Below are positions 35,875 to 45,444 of a stretch of DNA of 64,000 bases, in pieces. The stretch covers positions 124,001 through 188,000 of the forward strand of contig CAVSMR010000024.1 in NCBI GenBank assembly GCA_963729115.1, in the 5' to 3' direction. The position numbers were made by a program, and so were the translations under genes. The DNA is from Actinophytocola sp963729115 (GTDB taxonomy: Bacteria; Actinomycetota; Actinomycetes; Mycobacteriales; Pseudonocardiaceae). The number at the start of each line of letters is the position of its first letter. The stretch's first letter is position 1. The notes beneath the pieces were generated by a model. That model had not been told where the DNA came from and did no database searches. It saw only the letters and a list, made by a program, of their open reading frames with translations.

Positions 35875-36255
35875 ATGTTCGCCCCGGCCGCGCAGCGGGG
35901 TTATTCGGATCTCCGGGAACCGCACCTGCAGATCTTCGGCAACGTGGGCGTGGACGGCGTCCGTCTCACCGACCTCGCCGCGCGGGCCCAGCTGAGCCTC
36001 GCGGCGGCTTCCGAGCTCGTCAACGACCTGCAGGAGCTCGGATACCTGGAACGCCGGCCGCACGCCACCGACAAGCGAGCCAAGCTGATCTTTCCGACGC
36101 CCCGGGGCCGGCAGGCGCTCCAGGACGCTGGTGACCGGGTCGCCGAGATCGAGCAGCACTGGTCGAACCTCGTCGGGCCGGACCGGTTCGCCGACACCTG
36201 CCGCACCATGCAGGCCCTGCTGAACGCGTTGTCCAACGACAACGCGGGCACGTAG
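35875..36255 (+). pseudogene. MarR-family regulator, N-terminus missing
   Basis: Winged-helix MarR protein: GVRLTDLAARAQLSLAAASE (recognition helix), LVNDLQELGYLERRPHATDK (wing, DxR-like), then GRQALQDAGDRVAEIEQHW. The N-terminal dimerisation helix is shorter than in the family: homologues have 20-30 residues before the segment FAPAAQRGYSDLREPHLQIF. ATG at 35875 is the only plausible start but lacks a ribosome binding site. It is divergent from the truncated hydrolase, and both lack 5' ends at the same place. Confidence 0.6.
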
Positions 36256-36639
36256 TCAGCGTCGGGGCGCGGCGGGTTGGAACAGTTCGACGAGGTTGCC
36301 GGCGGGATCGGCGAGCAGGATCTGGCGTCCGCCGGGGCCGGTGGTCACCTCGCTGCTGAACGGCAGGCCTGCGTCGTGCAGACGGGTGATCTCGGCGTCG
36401 AGGTCGTTGACGACGAGGTGGATGCGGTTGCGGCCGGCGGTGGCAGCGCCGGCCGGAGTGGCGCGGGCACCTGAGCTGGCAGGGCCGGAGAGCAGGAGGC
36501 GCAGCGGCCCGCGGCGCACGTCGGCGAAGGCGGGGACGGCGTCGCTGTGCAGGGTGAAGCCGAGGTGGGCGGTGTAGAAGTCGACAGCTTCCTGCACGTC
36601 GTCGACGAGGTAGCGGACGCTGGCGTACTGGTCGGTCAC
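36256..36639 (-). CDS. VOC-superfamily (glyoxalase/bleomycin-resistance-like) protein
   Basis: 127 residues with two beta-alpha-beta-beta-beta units: SVRYLVDDVQEAVDFYTAHL and IHLVVNDLDAEITRLHDAGL, then ILLADPAGNLVELFQPA with the C-terminal Glu of the metal site. GTG at 36639 follows GGAGGC at good spacing. The stop is directly adjacent to the MarR stop (convergent, no gap). It shares direction with the ArsR-ArsC gene 16 bp upstream, so it is probably co-transcribed with it. Confidence 0.86.
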   Translation of the reverse strand: MTDQYASVRYLVDDVQEAVDFYTAHLGFTLHSDAVPAFADVRRGPLRLLLSGPASSGARATPAGAATAGRNRIHLVVNDLDAEITRLHDAGLPFSSEVTTGPGGRQILLADPAGNLVELFQPAAPRR

Positions 36640-36655
36640 GGTGAGCCTCCTCGAC

Positions 36656-37387
36656 TCATCGGTGGGCGAGGATCGGCAGCAGGTGCCGGACCCGGGTGTC
36701 GATGTCCGCCGCGGTGTGGCGGAAGGCGCGGTATCCGGTGGGGTCGGGGACGCTCCAGTGGGCGCGCCGCGGGTCGTTGTCGAACTCGGGGCACGCTTCA
36801 CGGGCCTTGTCGCACAAGGTGATCACGTGGTCGAAGCGGCGGTGCGCCACCGTGTCGACGTGCCGGGGATGGCGGCCGCCGACATCGATACCGAACTCGT
36901 CGCCGAGGACGCGGACCGTGTCGGGGTGCAGTGCGGGCTTCGGGCGGGTTCCGGCGCTCGTCACCCGCACCCGGTCGGCGGTGTGGCGGCGCAGCAGGGC
37001 CTCGGCGATGGGGGAGCGAGCGCTGTTTCCGGTACACACGAACAACACGGCGATCCGCTGCGAGCGCCGCGGGGCTGACGGGGGCGCGGCCAGAGCCGGG
37101 TGCAGCGCCGCGCCGGCGTCGGCCAGCGCCTCGGCGCAGCGGTCGAGGTCGAGGTGGTAGTAGGTGTCGCGGCCGTCGAACGTGCTGCGGGTGGTGGTGA
37201 CCCAGGTGCTGTCGCGCAGCAGCCGCAGGTGGTAGGAGACCAGGTTCTGCGGCTGGTCGAGCAGCGTCATCAGGTCGCGGACGCGGTAGTCGCTGCCGGC
37301 GAGTTCGGTGAGCAGCCGCCAGCGCAGCGGATGGGCCGCGAGGCGCGCGAACTCCGGTGGGTGGGTGGCTTGACCGGGGGCCAGCAT
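36656..37387 (-). CDS. ArsR repressor fused to low-molecular-weight phosphatase/arsenate reductase
   Basis: 243 residues. The N-terminal ArsR winged helix (LAAHPLRWRLLTELAGSDYR, then DQPQNLVSYHLRLLRDSTWV, residues about 15-95) lacks an obvious vicinal cysteine pair. A linker of about 20 residues leads to a LMW-PTP/ArsC domain (about 110-243) with the P-loop VLFVCTGNSARSPIAEALL (CX5R) and the general-acid Asp in HWSVPDPTGY. Such fusions couple sensing and chemistry. The start lies 11 bp from a palindrome (37398-37421), consistent with autorepression. The VOC gene follows it. Confidence 0.87.
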   Translation of the reverse strand: MLAPGQATHPPEFARLAAHPLRWRLLTELAGSDYRVRDLMTLLDQPQNLVSYHLRLLRDSTWVTTTRSTFDGRDTYYHLDLDRCAEALADAGAALHPALAAPPSAPRRSQRIAVLFVCTGNSARSPIAEALLRRHTADRVRVTSAGTRPKPALHPDTVRVLGDEFGIDVGGRHPRHVDTVAHRRFDHVITLCDKAREACPEFDNDPRRAHWSVPDPTGYRAFRHTAADIDTRVRHLLPILAHR

Positions 37388-37397
37388 GCTCGTGAAG

Positions 37398-37421
37398 ATA
37401 CATCCAATCGAATTGATGTAT
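37398..37421. promoter_or_regulatory. ArsR-type operator
   Basis: ATACATC and GATGTAT are perfect 7-bp arms around CAATCGAATT, 24 bp in all, between the divergent ArsR-ArsC and APC permease genes. A second GATGTAT half-site occurs at 37433-37439. This AT-rich symmetric element is typical of ArsR operators and could control both genes. Confidence 0.65.
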
Positions 37422-37453
37422 CAAATTGATCTGATGTATCCGAGGTGGCCTGG

Positions 37454-38752
<1,299 letters not shown>

Positions 38753-38768
38753 CGGTATGACTACCTGA

Positions 38769-39980
38769 ATGGGGGTCTTCGCACACGCTCGGTTCCGCTG
38801 GCTGGCGATCGCGCGCACGACCGGGTTTCTCGGCAATGCCGTCGCGCCGATCGCGTTGGCGTTCGCCGTGCTCGACCTGTCCGGCTCGGTCACCGACCTC
38901 GGGATCGTGGTCGGCGTGCGGTCGATCGCGAACGTCGCGCTCCTGCTGGTCGGCGGGGTGCTGGCCGACCGGCTGCCGCGGGCGTTGCTGCTGCAGGGGT
39001 CCAGCGTCGCGGCGGCGGGGACCGCGGCGCTGATGGCCGTCGCGGTGCTGGCCGGGTTCGCCTCCGTGCCGCTGCTCGCCGGGATCGGGCTGGTCAACGG
39101 CGCGGTCTCGGCCGTGGCGCTGCCGGCGTCGTACTCGATCACGCCGGAGACCGTGCCGGCCGGGCTGTTGCAGCAGGCCAACGCGGTGCTGCGGGTGGGC
39201 ACCAACGCGGCGGCGATCGTCGGCGCCTCGCTCGGTGGCCTGCTCGCGGCGACGGCGGGCCCCGGCTGGGCGATGCTGGTGATCGCGGCCGTGTTCGTGA
39301 TCGAGGCGGCGTGTTACGCGGCCGTGGGCGGCACGCGGGTGGACCGGCCGCGCGCCAACCCGCGCACCGAGCTGCGCGACGGCTGGTCGGAGTTCGTGTC
39401 ACGGCGGTGGGTGTGGGTCGTGGTGCTGCAGTTCATGATCGTGAACGCGGCGATGGTCGGTGGCCTGCAGGTGCTCGGGCCCGCGGTCGCCGACGAGACG
39501 GTCGGGCGGGCGGCGTGGGGCTTGACGCTGGCATGTCAGACGGCGGGCGCGGTGGTCGGCGGGCTTGTCGCGGTCCGCTGGTTGCCGCGGCGCGCGCTGT
39601 TCTTCGGGGTAGCGCTGACGGCCGTGTTCGCGCTTCCGCTGCTCGCGCTCGGGCTGGTACCGCACCTGGCGATGCTCGTCCCGGCGATGTTCCTGTGCGG
39701 CATCGCGATGGAGCAGTTCACGATCGCCTGGGACCTGTCGCTGCAGGAGAACGTGCCCGGCGAGAAGCTGGCGCGGGTGTACAGCTACGACATGATCGGC
39801 TCCTCCGTGGCGGTGCCGGCCGGGCAGTTCGCGGTCGGCCCGGTCGCCGCGGTGGCCGGCCCGGCCGCGACGCTGGTCGGCTGCGCGGTGTTGATCGTGG
39901 CGGTGACGTCGGCGGCGCTGGCCAGCCGCGAGGTGCGGACGTTGCGCAGACGTGCGCTGGTCGTCGAACCGTCTGCATGA
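38769..39980 (+). CDS. MFS transporter (MFS_3 type)
   Basis: 403 residues, 12 helices. Motif A variant is GGVLADRLPRALLLQGSSVA, followed by the MFS_3 pattern TPETVPAGLLQQANAVLRVG. RTELRDGWSEFVSRRWVWVV is the central loop typical of this group. It lies 16 bp after the permease stop in the same direction, so co-transcription is likely. Substrate unknown. Confidence 0.9.
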   Translation: MGVFAHARFRWLAIARTTGFLGNAVAPIALAFAVLDLSGSVTDLGIVVGVRSIANVALLLVGGVLADRLPRALLLQGSSVAAAGTAALMAVAVLAGFASVPLLAGIGLVNGAVSAVALPASYSITPETVPAGLLQQANAVLRVGTNAAAIVGASLGGLLAATAGPGWAMLVIAAVFVIEAACYAAVGGTRVDRPRANPRTELRDGWSEFVSRRWVWVVVLQFMIVNAAMVGGLQVLGPAVADETVGRAAWGLTLACQTAGAVVGGLVAVRWLPRRALFFGVALTAVFALPLLALGLVPHLAMLVPAMFLCGIAMEQFTIAWDLSLQENVPGEKLARVYSYDMIGSSVAVPAGQFAVGPVAAVAGPAATLVGCAVLIVAVTSAALASREVRTLRRRALVVEPSA

Positions 39981-39992
39981 GACACCCGGACG

Positions 39993-40205
39993 CTAGTCCT
40001 CCTGGCTCAGGTTCACCTCGCCGTCGAACAGGTCGCCCGCCACGCTGCCCTGCGTGGGGGTGTCGGCGGCCGGCGGCTCGGCCTGGGGATCGAGCGGCAA
40101 CAGGTCGGTCGGCGGGTCGAGGGGGGCGTCAATGGTGGGGAGCGGTTCGGGTACGGGGGCGGCCCCCTCTTCGGGCGGCGGCAGGCCGTCGTTCTCGACT
40201 GTCAT
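39993..40205 (-). CDS. small acidic proline-rich protein
   Basis: 70 residues, rich in Pro, Asp and Glu (DGLPPPEEGAAPVPEPLPTI, LDGEVNLSQED-like end FDGEVNLSQED). Probably disordered. ATG at 40205 follows GAGGAGGC at good spacing. It converges on the MFS gene (12-bp gap). No family recognised. Confidence 0.62.
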   Translation of the reverse strand: MTVENDGLPPPEEGAAPVPEPLPTIDAPLDPPTDLLPLDPQAEPPAADTPTQGSVAGDLFDGEVNLSQED

Positions 40206-40311
40206 CGACGCCTCCTCGGTCACGATGGTCCGACCGGAGTACCCGCGCAGCCGCGGGCCATGCCGTCCCATCGCGCCCGGTTCGACTACCCAGCGTCGTG
40301 ACCACGCGAAA

Positions 40312-41001
40312 CTAGCTGCCGACCAGCTCGGTAGCGGCTTGTTCGCCGAGCGACACGGCCTGGGCCGGGTCCTCGATCGGGCCGGCGACCACGCCGGGGA
40401 AGGCGACGTAGTCCACGACCTTGCCGCTGACCCCGCCGGTCGACGGGTCGGGGTCGATGCCCAGTGCGGCGGCCATCGCGTAGGACGCCTCGCCGATCTG
40501 CCCGGACGGGCCGAGGTCGCCGACCACGCCGTAGACGACGGTGTCCTCGTACACCGCGGCGACCACGGTGCCGCCGGTGAGGCCGGAGTCGCGGTAGTCC
40601 CAGGTGCCGCTGGCCAGCGGCAGCACCACGTACGGCAGCTCGGACGCGATCAGCGGCTGGCCGTCGGACTGCGGGAACGCGGTCTCCGGCTGGAACGCGG
40701 GGTCGGTGTCCTCGTTGCACTGTTCGGTGGGCTGGCCGTCGCAGTCGATGGTCATGCCGGACCGCCAGTGCACCGCGGCGCCGGTCCCGCACACCGGGAT
40801 GTCCCGTGTCATGCCCTCACGTTCCGCGTAGAGCCCCTGTGACACCTGGGTTTCACACCCGGCGACGCGGTCCCGCAGCTGGTCGGCGGTCGGCCCGGCG
40901 GCCGGGTGCGGGGTCACGGGCGCGGGCTGTGCCACCGCCGGCGCGACCGCTGCGGCGGCGGCCGCCGCCACCGCCAGACACGTCAGCAACGTCCTGCGCA
41001 C
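40312..41001 (-). CDS. secreted GH75-type chitosanase
   Basis: 229 residues. A signal peptide rich in Ala (TCLAVAAAAAAAVAPAVAQP) is followed by a GH75 (fungal-chitosanase-type) domain: IPVCGTGAAVHWRSGMTIDC, then CDGQPTEQCNEDTDPAFQPE, LPYVVLPLASGTWDYRDSGL and YGVVGDLGPSGQIGEASYAM. The acidic residues around TIDCDG correspond to the family's proposed catalytic region. The GTG start at 41001 (or 41004) follows GGAGG. It would cleave chitosan outside the cell. It is a single-gene unit. Confidence 0.87.
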   Translation of the reverse strand: MRRTLLTCLAVAAAAAAAVAPAVAQPAPVTPHPAAGPTADQLRDRVAGCETQVSQGLYAEREGMTRDIPVCGTGAAVHWRSGMTIDCDGQPTEQCNEDTDPAFQPETAFPQSDGQPLIASELPYVVLPLASGTWDYRDSGLTGGTVVAAVYEDTVVYGVVGDLGPSGQIGEASYAMAAALGIDPDPSTGGVSGKVVDYVAFPGVVAGPIEDPAQAVSLGEQAATELVGS

Positions 41002-41097
41002 CACGACCACCTCCGTTGACTTGTCACCTACAGACAACAGATCCGGTCAAGGTCCGTCAACACGGCGATGGTCTGGTGTGCCGCCACCACGGCCAGG

Positions 41098-41904
41098 CTA
41101 GAGCGCGAAGCGGAGCTCGACGTAGGTCCTGCGCAGTCCGGGGGTGGCGTTCATGATCCGGAACAGCCGGCGGTAGTGCGGCACCGGGATCCGCCGGTAG
41201 TGGGTGGCGAACGGTTCGCGTGCCAGGCGACGCAGGCGCGGGTTCCACCGCTCGAGCTCGCGGCCGTCGCGCGTGCCCCAGCGGAAGGGCGTGGGCAGGC
41301 GAGTCAGCCACGGCGCCACCGCGTCGAAGACCAGCTCGCCGGTGTCGAAGCGGTCGGTGAGCCGGCGCAGGAGCAGGCGCAGCTCGTCGCCGTCGAGGTA
41401 GGGGAACAGCCCCTCGGCGATCACCAGTACCGGCCGGTCGGCCGGCACCTCGCCCAGCCAGTCCGGATCGGTCACCGACGCGCCGATCAGGTGGTAGCCC
41501 GGCGGCTCGGCGAACAGCTGCCGGCGCACCTCGATGACCTTCGGCACGTCGAGGTCGAACCAGCGCACACCGGCCGGTGGCGCGAGCCGGAGCATCCGGC
41601 TGTCCAGCCCGCAGCCCAGGTGCAGGACCGTGGCGTCCGGGTGCCGGGTGAGGAAGTCGGCGCTCCACTCGTCGAGCCGTTTTGCCCGCAGTGCCACCAG
41701 GAACTGGTTGCTCCGCGGCCGGAGCCGGCGGTCCAGCGCGGCGAAGTCGTAGTCGATCCGCTCGACCGCCTCGGCGGCGTAGTGGTCCCCGAGGATCGGT
41801 TGCGGCAAGCGGCTCTCCCACGCGCGCAGGTACAGGGTGCCGAGCAGGGTCCAGGTGATGCCGCCGTCGTCCAGGCCGGCGACGTCGATCTGCTCCTCGT
41901 TCAT
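41098..41904 (-). CDS. class I SAM-dependent methyltransferase (LCM/PPM-like)
   Basis: 268 residues of the leucine-carboxyl-methyltransferase-like group common in actinomycetes as polyketide or tetracenomycin-type O-methyltransferases. The start is GDHYAAEAVERIDYDFAALD, motif I TVLHLGCGLDSRMLRLAP, acidic loop WFDLDVPKVIEVRRQLFAEP, then LVIAEGLFPYLDGDELRLLL. ATG at 41904 follows GGAGCG. No biosynthetic genes adjoin, so the substrate is unknown. Confidence 0.88.
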   Translation of the reverse strand: MNEEQIDVAGLDDGGITWTLLGTLYLRAWESRLPQPILGDHYAAEAVERIDYDFAALDRRLRPRSNQFLVALRAKRLDEWSADFLTRHPDATVLHLGCGLDSRMLRLAPPAGVRWFDLDVPKVIEVRRQLFAEPPGYHLIGASVTDPDWLGEVPADRPVLVIAEGLFPYLDGDELRLLLRRLTDRFDTGELVFDAVAPWLTRLPTPFRWGTRDGRELERWNPRLRRLAREPFATHYRRIPVPHYRRLFRIMNATPGLRRTYVELRFAL

Positions 41905-41954
41905 GGACCGCTCCTTCCGGACTTGCGTTGACGGACGCCCGGTCCGAGCTCCGG

Positions 41955-42281
41955 TCAGCGGGTGCTGGTCCAGGGCTCGTCGTCGGAGTCCCCGAGGATC
42001 GGGTCGAGGGTGGGATCGCCGGCCCTCGGCTCCGCCCACCCTTCGCGGTCGGGCGAGGTGGGTTCGCCGTAGCCGGTGTGGTCGGGCAGTTCCCGGCCCC
42101 GGCCGGCGCGGAATCCCCGGTATGGCGCGACTTCCTCGTGCGGTGTCGACCAGGGCGGCAGCAGGGGCGCGGGGAACGACGGGAGGACGCGCAGGACCCG
42201 GTGGAGCACGGCCGCCGACTCGGCGACCTCCTGGTCGGCTTGTGCCGCCCGCTCCCGCTGCCGCCGCCTGCGCCACCCCAT
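41955..42281 (-). CDS. 108-residue charged protein of unknown function
   Basis: A strongly basic N-terminus (GWRRRRQRERAAQADQEVAE) is followed by a Pro/Gly-rich, acidic C-terminus ending GDSDDEPWTSTR. Probably partly disordered. ATG at 42281 has GAGGGG 8 bases upstream; ATG at 42287 and GTG at 42290 are alternatives. No family recognised. Confidence 0.55.
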   Translation of the reverse strand: MGWRRRRQRERAAQADQEVAESAAVLHRVLRVLPSFPAPLLPPWSTPHEEVAPYRGFRAGRGRELPDHTGYGEPTSPDREGWAEPRAGDPTLDPILGDSDDEPWTSTR

Positions 42282-42353
42282 GCTCATCACCCCTCGGAAT
42301 CACTATGCCGCAAGGGACACGCGGTGGCGACAGCGTGCGCGGCGCCTACCGGT

Positions 42354-43193
42354 TCAGGCTCCGAGCGACGCGCGGACGACTCGGTCCCAGGTGCGGCCGG
42401 GGGAGAGGGCGCGGGTGGTCACGAGCATGCGCGCGGCGGGGGTGATGACGTAGCGGGTCCGTGGCCGGCGTGCCGTGATGGCGTGGGCGACCGCCTTGGC
42501 GACGGCGCGGGGGCGTCCGGTCATGGCCTTGTTGCGGTAGCTGCGGGCCATGGCGGTGTCGACGTGGCGGACGCGGTCGACGTAGGGGGAGTCCTCGGGG
42601 GTGGCGGTGCTCATGGTGCCCGCGGCGGTCTCGCCGAACCGGGTCGCGATCAGGCCGGGTTCGACGATGGAGACCTTGATGCCGAACGGTTTGACCTCGT
42701 AGCGCAGTGCGTCGGAGAGTGCTTCGACGGCGTGCTTGGAAGCGTGGTAGTAGCCGCCGAAGGGAAAGGTGAGCCGGCCGCCCATCGAGGACATCATCAC
42801 GATCCGGCCGGCGCCCTGCTCGCGCATGGACGGCAGCACGAGCTGGGTCAGCCGGGCGAGGCCGAACACGTTGGTCTCGAACTGGGCGCGCACGCGGTCC
42901 AGCGGGACGTCCTCGATCGCGCCGTACGCGCCGTAGCCGGCGTTGTTGACCAGCGCGCCGATCCGGCCGTGCTCGCCGTGGATCTTGGCGACCGCGGCCG
43001 TCATGGAGTGCTCGTCGTTCACGTCGAGCGGCAGCACGTGCGCGCCGGCTTCGGCGAGGTGGTCGAGCGTTTCGGGCCGGCGCGCGGTGGCGTAGACGGT
43101 GTGTCCCTTCGCGAGCAGAAGCTGCGCGGTGCTCTCGCCGATGCCGGAGGAGCAGCCGGTGATCAGGATCGGCCCGGTCGTGGTGTCGGTCAT
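42354..43193 (-). CDS. short-chain dehydrogenase/reductase
   Basis: 279-residue classical SDR: the Rossmann motif ILITGCSSGIGESTAQLL (TGxxxGIG), NNAGYGAYGAIEDV (NNAG), catalytic SSMGGRLTFPFGGYYHASKH (Ser, YxxxK), then VSIVEPGLIATRFGETAAG. Its start overlaps the stop of the TetR gene by 4 bases, so repressor and enzyme are made together. Likely induced by its own substrate through the TetR. Confidence 0.92.
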   Translation of the reverse strand: MTDTTTGPILITGCSSGIGESTAQLLLAKGHTVYATARRPETLDHLAEAGAHVLPLDVNDEHSMTAAVAKIHGEHGRIGALVNNAGYGAYGAIEDVPLDRVRAQFETNVFGLARLTQLVLPSMREQGAGRIVMMSSMGGRLTFPFGGYYHASKHAVEALSDALRYEVKPFGIKVSIVEPGLIATRFGETAAGTMSTATPEDSPYVDRVRHVDTAMARSYRNKAMTGRPRAVAKAVAHAITARRPRTRYVITPAARMLVTTRALSPGRTWDRVVRASLGA

Positions 43194-43774
43194 GGGTTGT
43201 CCTTTCGACGGTTCGTTCGCGGGGAGCTCGGGAGCCCGGCCATCACCAGCTCGACCAGCAGGTGCAGCCGGGCGCGCGCGGCGTCGGGTTCGTGCAGGTC
43301 GGCCTCGAACCCCATGACGCAGCGGGTGAGCATCGCGGCGATCTCCCGCGCCCGCTTGCGGGGAAGCCGTCCGGCCAGGGGCGCGGCGGCGAGGGACTCG
43401 ATGGTCGCGGTGTACTCCGCCGACCCGTCGGCGTCGGCGCGGGCGTGCGCCGCCAGGAGCTCCACCGCGTGCTCCGAGCGCGCGGCGAGGTCGAGGATCA
43501 GGTCGAGCTTGGCGAGCAGGACGCCTTCGACCCGCGCACCGAGCTCCAGGGCGGTGTCGTCCGCGGCGGCTCGCGCACGCGTCAGCGAGGACCGCAGCAG
43601 CTCGGCGCCCACGGCGCGCAGCAGCTCGTCCTTGTTGCGCACGCGCAGGTAGACCGCGGGCCGGGACATCCCCGCCGCGATGGCGACATCGCCCATCGTC
43701 GTGCGGGTGTACCCGTAGCGGGCGAACGAGTCGAACGCCGCCGTCAGCAACGGATCGCCCAGCTCCAATGACAT
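43190..43774 (-). CDS. TetR-family repressor
   Basis: 194 residues. The N-terminal helix-turn-helix reads TRTTMGDVAIAAGMSRPAVY, then LRVRNKDELLRAVGAELL. The C-terminal part is helical with many Ala and Glu. It precedes the SDR gene with a 4-base overlap. Its own start codon lies inside a perfect 14-bp inverted repeat (43769-43808), which suggests tight autoregulation. Confidence 0.92.
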   Translation of the reverse strand: MSLELGDPLLTAAFDSFARYGYTRTTMGDVAIAAGMSRPAVYLRVRNKDELLRAVGAELLRSSLTRARAAADDTALELGARVEGVLLAKLDLILDLAARSEHAVELLAAHARADADGSAEYTATIESLAAAPLAGRLPRKRAREIAAMLTRCVMGFEADLHEPDAARARLHLLVELVMAGLPSSPRTNRRKDNP

Positions 43775-43808
43775 GCTGACAACCTACGCACAGATTGTCA
43801 GCATGTCA
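43769..43808. promoter_or_regulatory. perfect TetR operator overlapping the start codon
   Basis: TGACATGCTGACAA (43769-43782) and TTGTCAGCATGTCA (43795-43808) are perfect 14-bp inverted arms with a 12-bp spacer. The arm nearest the gene contains the start codon (43772-43774). Position and symmetry point to autorepression by the TetR gene product. Confidence 0.8.
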
Positions 43809-43833
43809 GGATGGCGCGCGTCACACCTGCCGA

Positions 43834-44316
43834 TCAGGTGAACGCGGCGAACATCCCGGGCTCGTAGGAACCGCCCTTCTGGTGCAGGATCACGCCGAGC
43901 CGGTTGGCCGCGTTGATCATGGCGACCAGGCAGACCAGCGCGGCGAGCTGGTCGTCGTCGTAGTGCTTGCGCAGGTGGGTCCAGGTCTCGTCGGACACGC
44001 CGTGGTGGGCGTCGGCGAGCCGGGTGCCCTCCTCGGCGAGCGCGAGTGCGGCCTGCTCGGCCTCGGTGAACACGGTGGTCTCGCGCCAGGCGGCGACCAG
44101 GTTGAGCCGGACCGCGGTCTCCCCGGCGGCAGCGGCCTCCTTGGTGTGCATGTCGATGCACCAGCCGCAGCCGTTGACCTGGCTGGCGCGCAGGCTCACC
44201 AGCTCCTGGGTGGCCTTCGGCAGCGGCGACTGGTCGATCACCAGGGCCGCGTTGGCGAACCGCTTGGTGAACTTGGTGCCGAGCTCGTTGGTGAACATGT
44301 CGATGCGGGGTTCCAT
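43834..44316 (-). CDS. carboxymuconolactone decarboxylase/AhpD-like protein
   Basis: 160-residue CMD-family protein. The AhpD-like catalytic core is SQVNGCGWCIDMHTKEAAAA (CxxC with a downstream His), with LPKATQELVSLRAS before it. CMD genes are the most frequent partners and targets of ECF41 sigma factors, and the sigma gene is divergent from it here. A TGTCACA box with a 16-bp spacer lies upstream on its strand (44385-44391). Confidence 0.9.
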   Translation of the reverse strand: MEPRIDMFTNELGTKFTKRFANAALVIDQSPLPKATQELVSLRASQVNGCGWCIDMHTKEAAAAGETAVRLNLVAAWRETTVFTEAEQAALALAEEGTRLADAHHGVSDETWTHLRKHYDDDQLAALVCLVAMINAANRLGVILHQKGGSYEPGMFAAFT

Positions 44317-44364
44317 GACTCGTCCTCACTCGTGGTGTCGTGTCTGCTGCGCGGACGAACACGA

Positions 44365-44391
44365 GATGCCACTGACCCGGTTCGTGTGACA
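44365..44391 (-). promoter_or_regulatory. ECF41 promoter of the CMD gene
   Basis: On the minus strand TGTCACA (44385-44391) is followed after 16 bases by CATC (44365-44368). The known ECF41 signature is TGTCACA-n16-CGTC; one base of the -10 differs. It lies 49 bp before the CMD start, at a sensible distance. Confidence 0.7.
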
Positions 44392-44427
44392 GCACGGTCC
44401 GTGACGCGCGCCACCAACCGGGTGGGC

Positions 44428-44454
44428 TGTCACAAAACAACGGGCCCCGGTGTC
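44428..44454 (+). promoter_or_regulatory. candidate ECF41 autoregulatory promoter
   Basis: TGTCACA at 44428-44434, 16 bases, then TGTC at 44451-44454, one base off the ECF41 -10. It precedes the sigma gene start at 44494. Two such boxes facing apart imply one sigma factor controls both itself and the CMD gene. Confidence 0.6.
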
Positions 44455-44493
44455 TGGTGGGTGACACAGTCGAGCGTGAGGAGAGGAGCCGAC

Positions 44494-45444
44494 ATGGCCG
44501 GCGCGTCGCAGACCGTCCCCGGCGATCGCGACGGGAGCCCGGGCCGGGACGACCGCCCGGACCCCGCCACCGAGGCGTTCCTCGCACATCGCAACCTGTT
44601 GTTCACCGTCGCCTACGAGATGCTCGGCTCGGCCGCTGACGCGGAGGACGTCCTGCAGGAGAGCTGGCTGCGGTGGGCGGGCGTGGACCTCGGCACCGTA
44701 CGGAACCAGCGTGCGTACCTGGTCCGGATCACCACCCGCCAGGCGCTCACGCGGCTGCGCACCCTTGGCCGCCGCAAGGAGTCCTACGTCGGCCCCTGGC
44801 TGCCCGAGCCGCTGCTCACCGCGCCCGACGTGGCCGACGACGTCGAGTTGGCCGACAGCGTCTCGATGGCGATGCTGCTGGTGCTGGAGACCCTCACGCC
44901 GACCGAGCGGGCGGTGTTCGTGCTGCGCGAGGTGTTCGCCTTCGGGTACGACGAGATCGCGGCAGCCGTGGACAAGAGCGCCACCGCGGTCCGCCAGATC
45001 GCCCACCGGGCACGGGCACATGTCGCCGCGCGCCGCCCCCGCGAGATCGCCTCCCCGGCCGAGACCCGCGACGCGCTCGAGGCGTTCCAACGCGCGGTGG
45101 AGACGGGCGACCTGCAACGCCTGCTCGACATCCTCGCGCCGGATGTCGTCCTCCTGGGTGATGGTGGCGGCGTCAAGCAGGCCGTGCCGCGGCCCATCGT
45201 CGGAGCCGGCCGCGTGGCCCGGCTGCTGTCCATCGGGCTGGGCCGGATCGCCGCCACGGCGTCGCTGCAGCCGGTACAGGTCAACGGCTACCCGGGGCTG
45301 GTCCTCCGGCTCGACGGCGAGGACGGCGAGATCGACACCGTCATCGCGGTGCGCATCGACGACGGCCTCATCACCGGGCTGTACGCCGTGCGCAATCCCG
45401 CGAAGCTGACGCACATGGAGCGCGAAACCACCCTGCGCCGCTGA
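44494..45444 (+). CDS. ECF41-type (SigJ-like) RNA polymerase sigma factor
   Basis: 316 residues. Sigma2 (AYEMLGSAADAEDVLQESWL), sigma4 (LTPTERAVFVLREVFAFGYD with DKSATAVRQIAHRARAH) and a C-terminal SnoaL-like domain of about 110 residues (LEAFQRAVETGDLQRLLDIL, then GDGGGVKQAVPRPIVGAGRV). The fused SnoaL domain is the ECF41 hallmark and acts as a built-in regulator. The divergent CMD gene is the family's typical target. GAGAGGAG precedes the ATG. Confidence 0.93.
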   Translation: MAGASQTVPGDRDGSPGRDDRPDPATEAFLAHRNLLFTVAYEMLGSAADAEDVLQESWLRWAGVDLGTVRNQRAYLVRITTRQALTRLRTLGRRKESYVGPWLPEPLLTAPDVADDVELADSVSMAMLLVLETLTPTERAVFVLREVFAFGYDEIAAAVDKSATAVRQIAHRARAHVAARRPREIASPAETRDALEAFQRAVETGDLQRLLDILAPDVVLLGDGGGVKQAVPRPIVGAGRVARLLSIGLGRIAATASLQPVQVNGYPGLVLRLDGEDGEIDTVIAVRIDDGLITGLYAVRNPAKLTHMERETTLRR

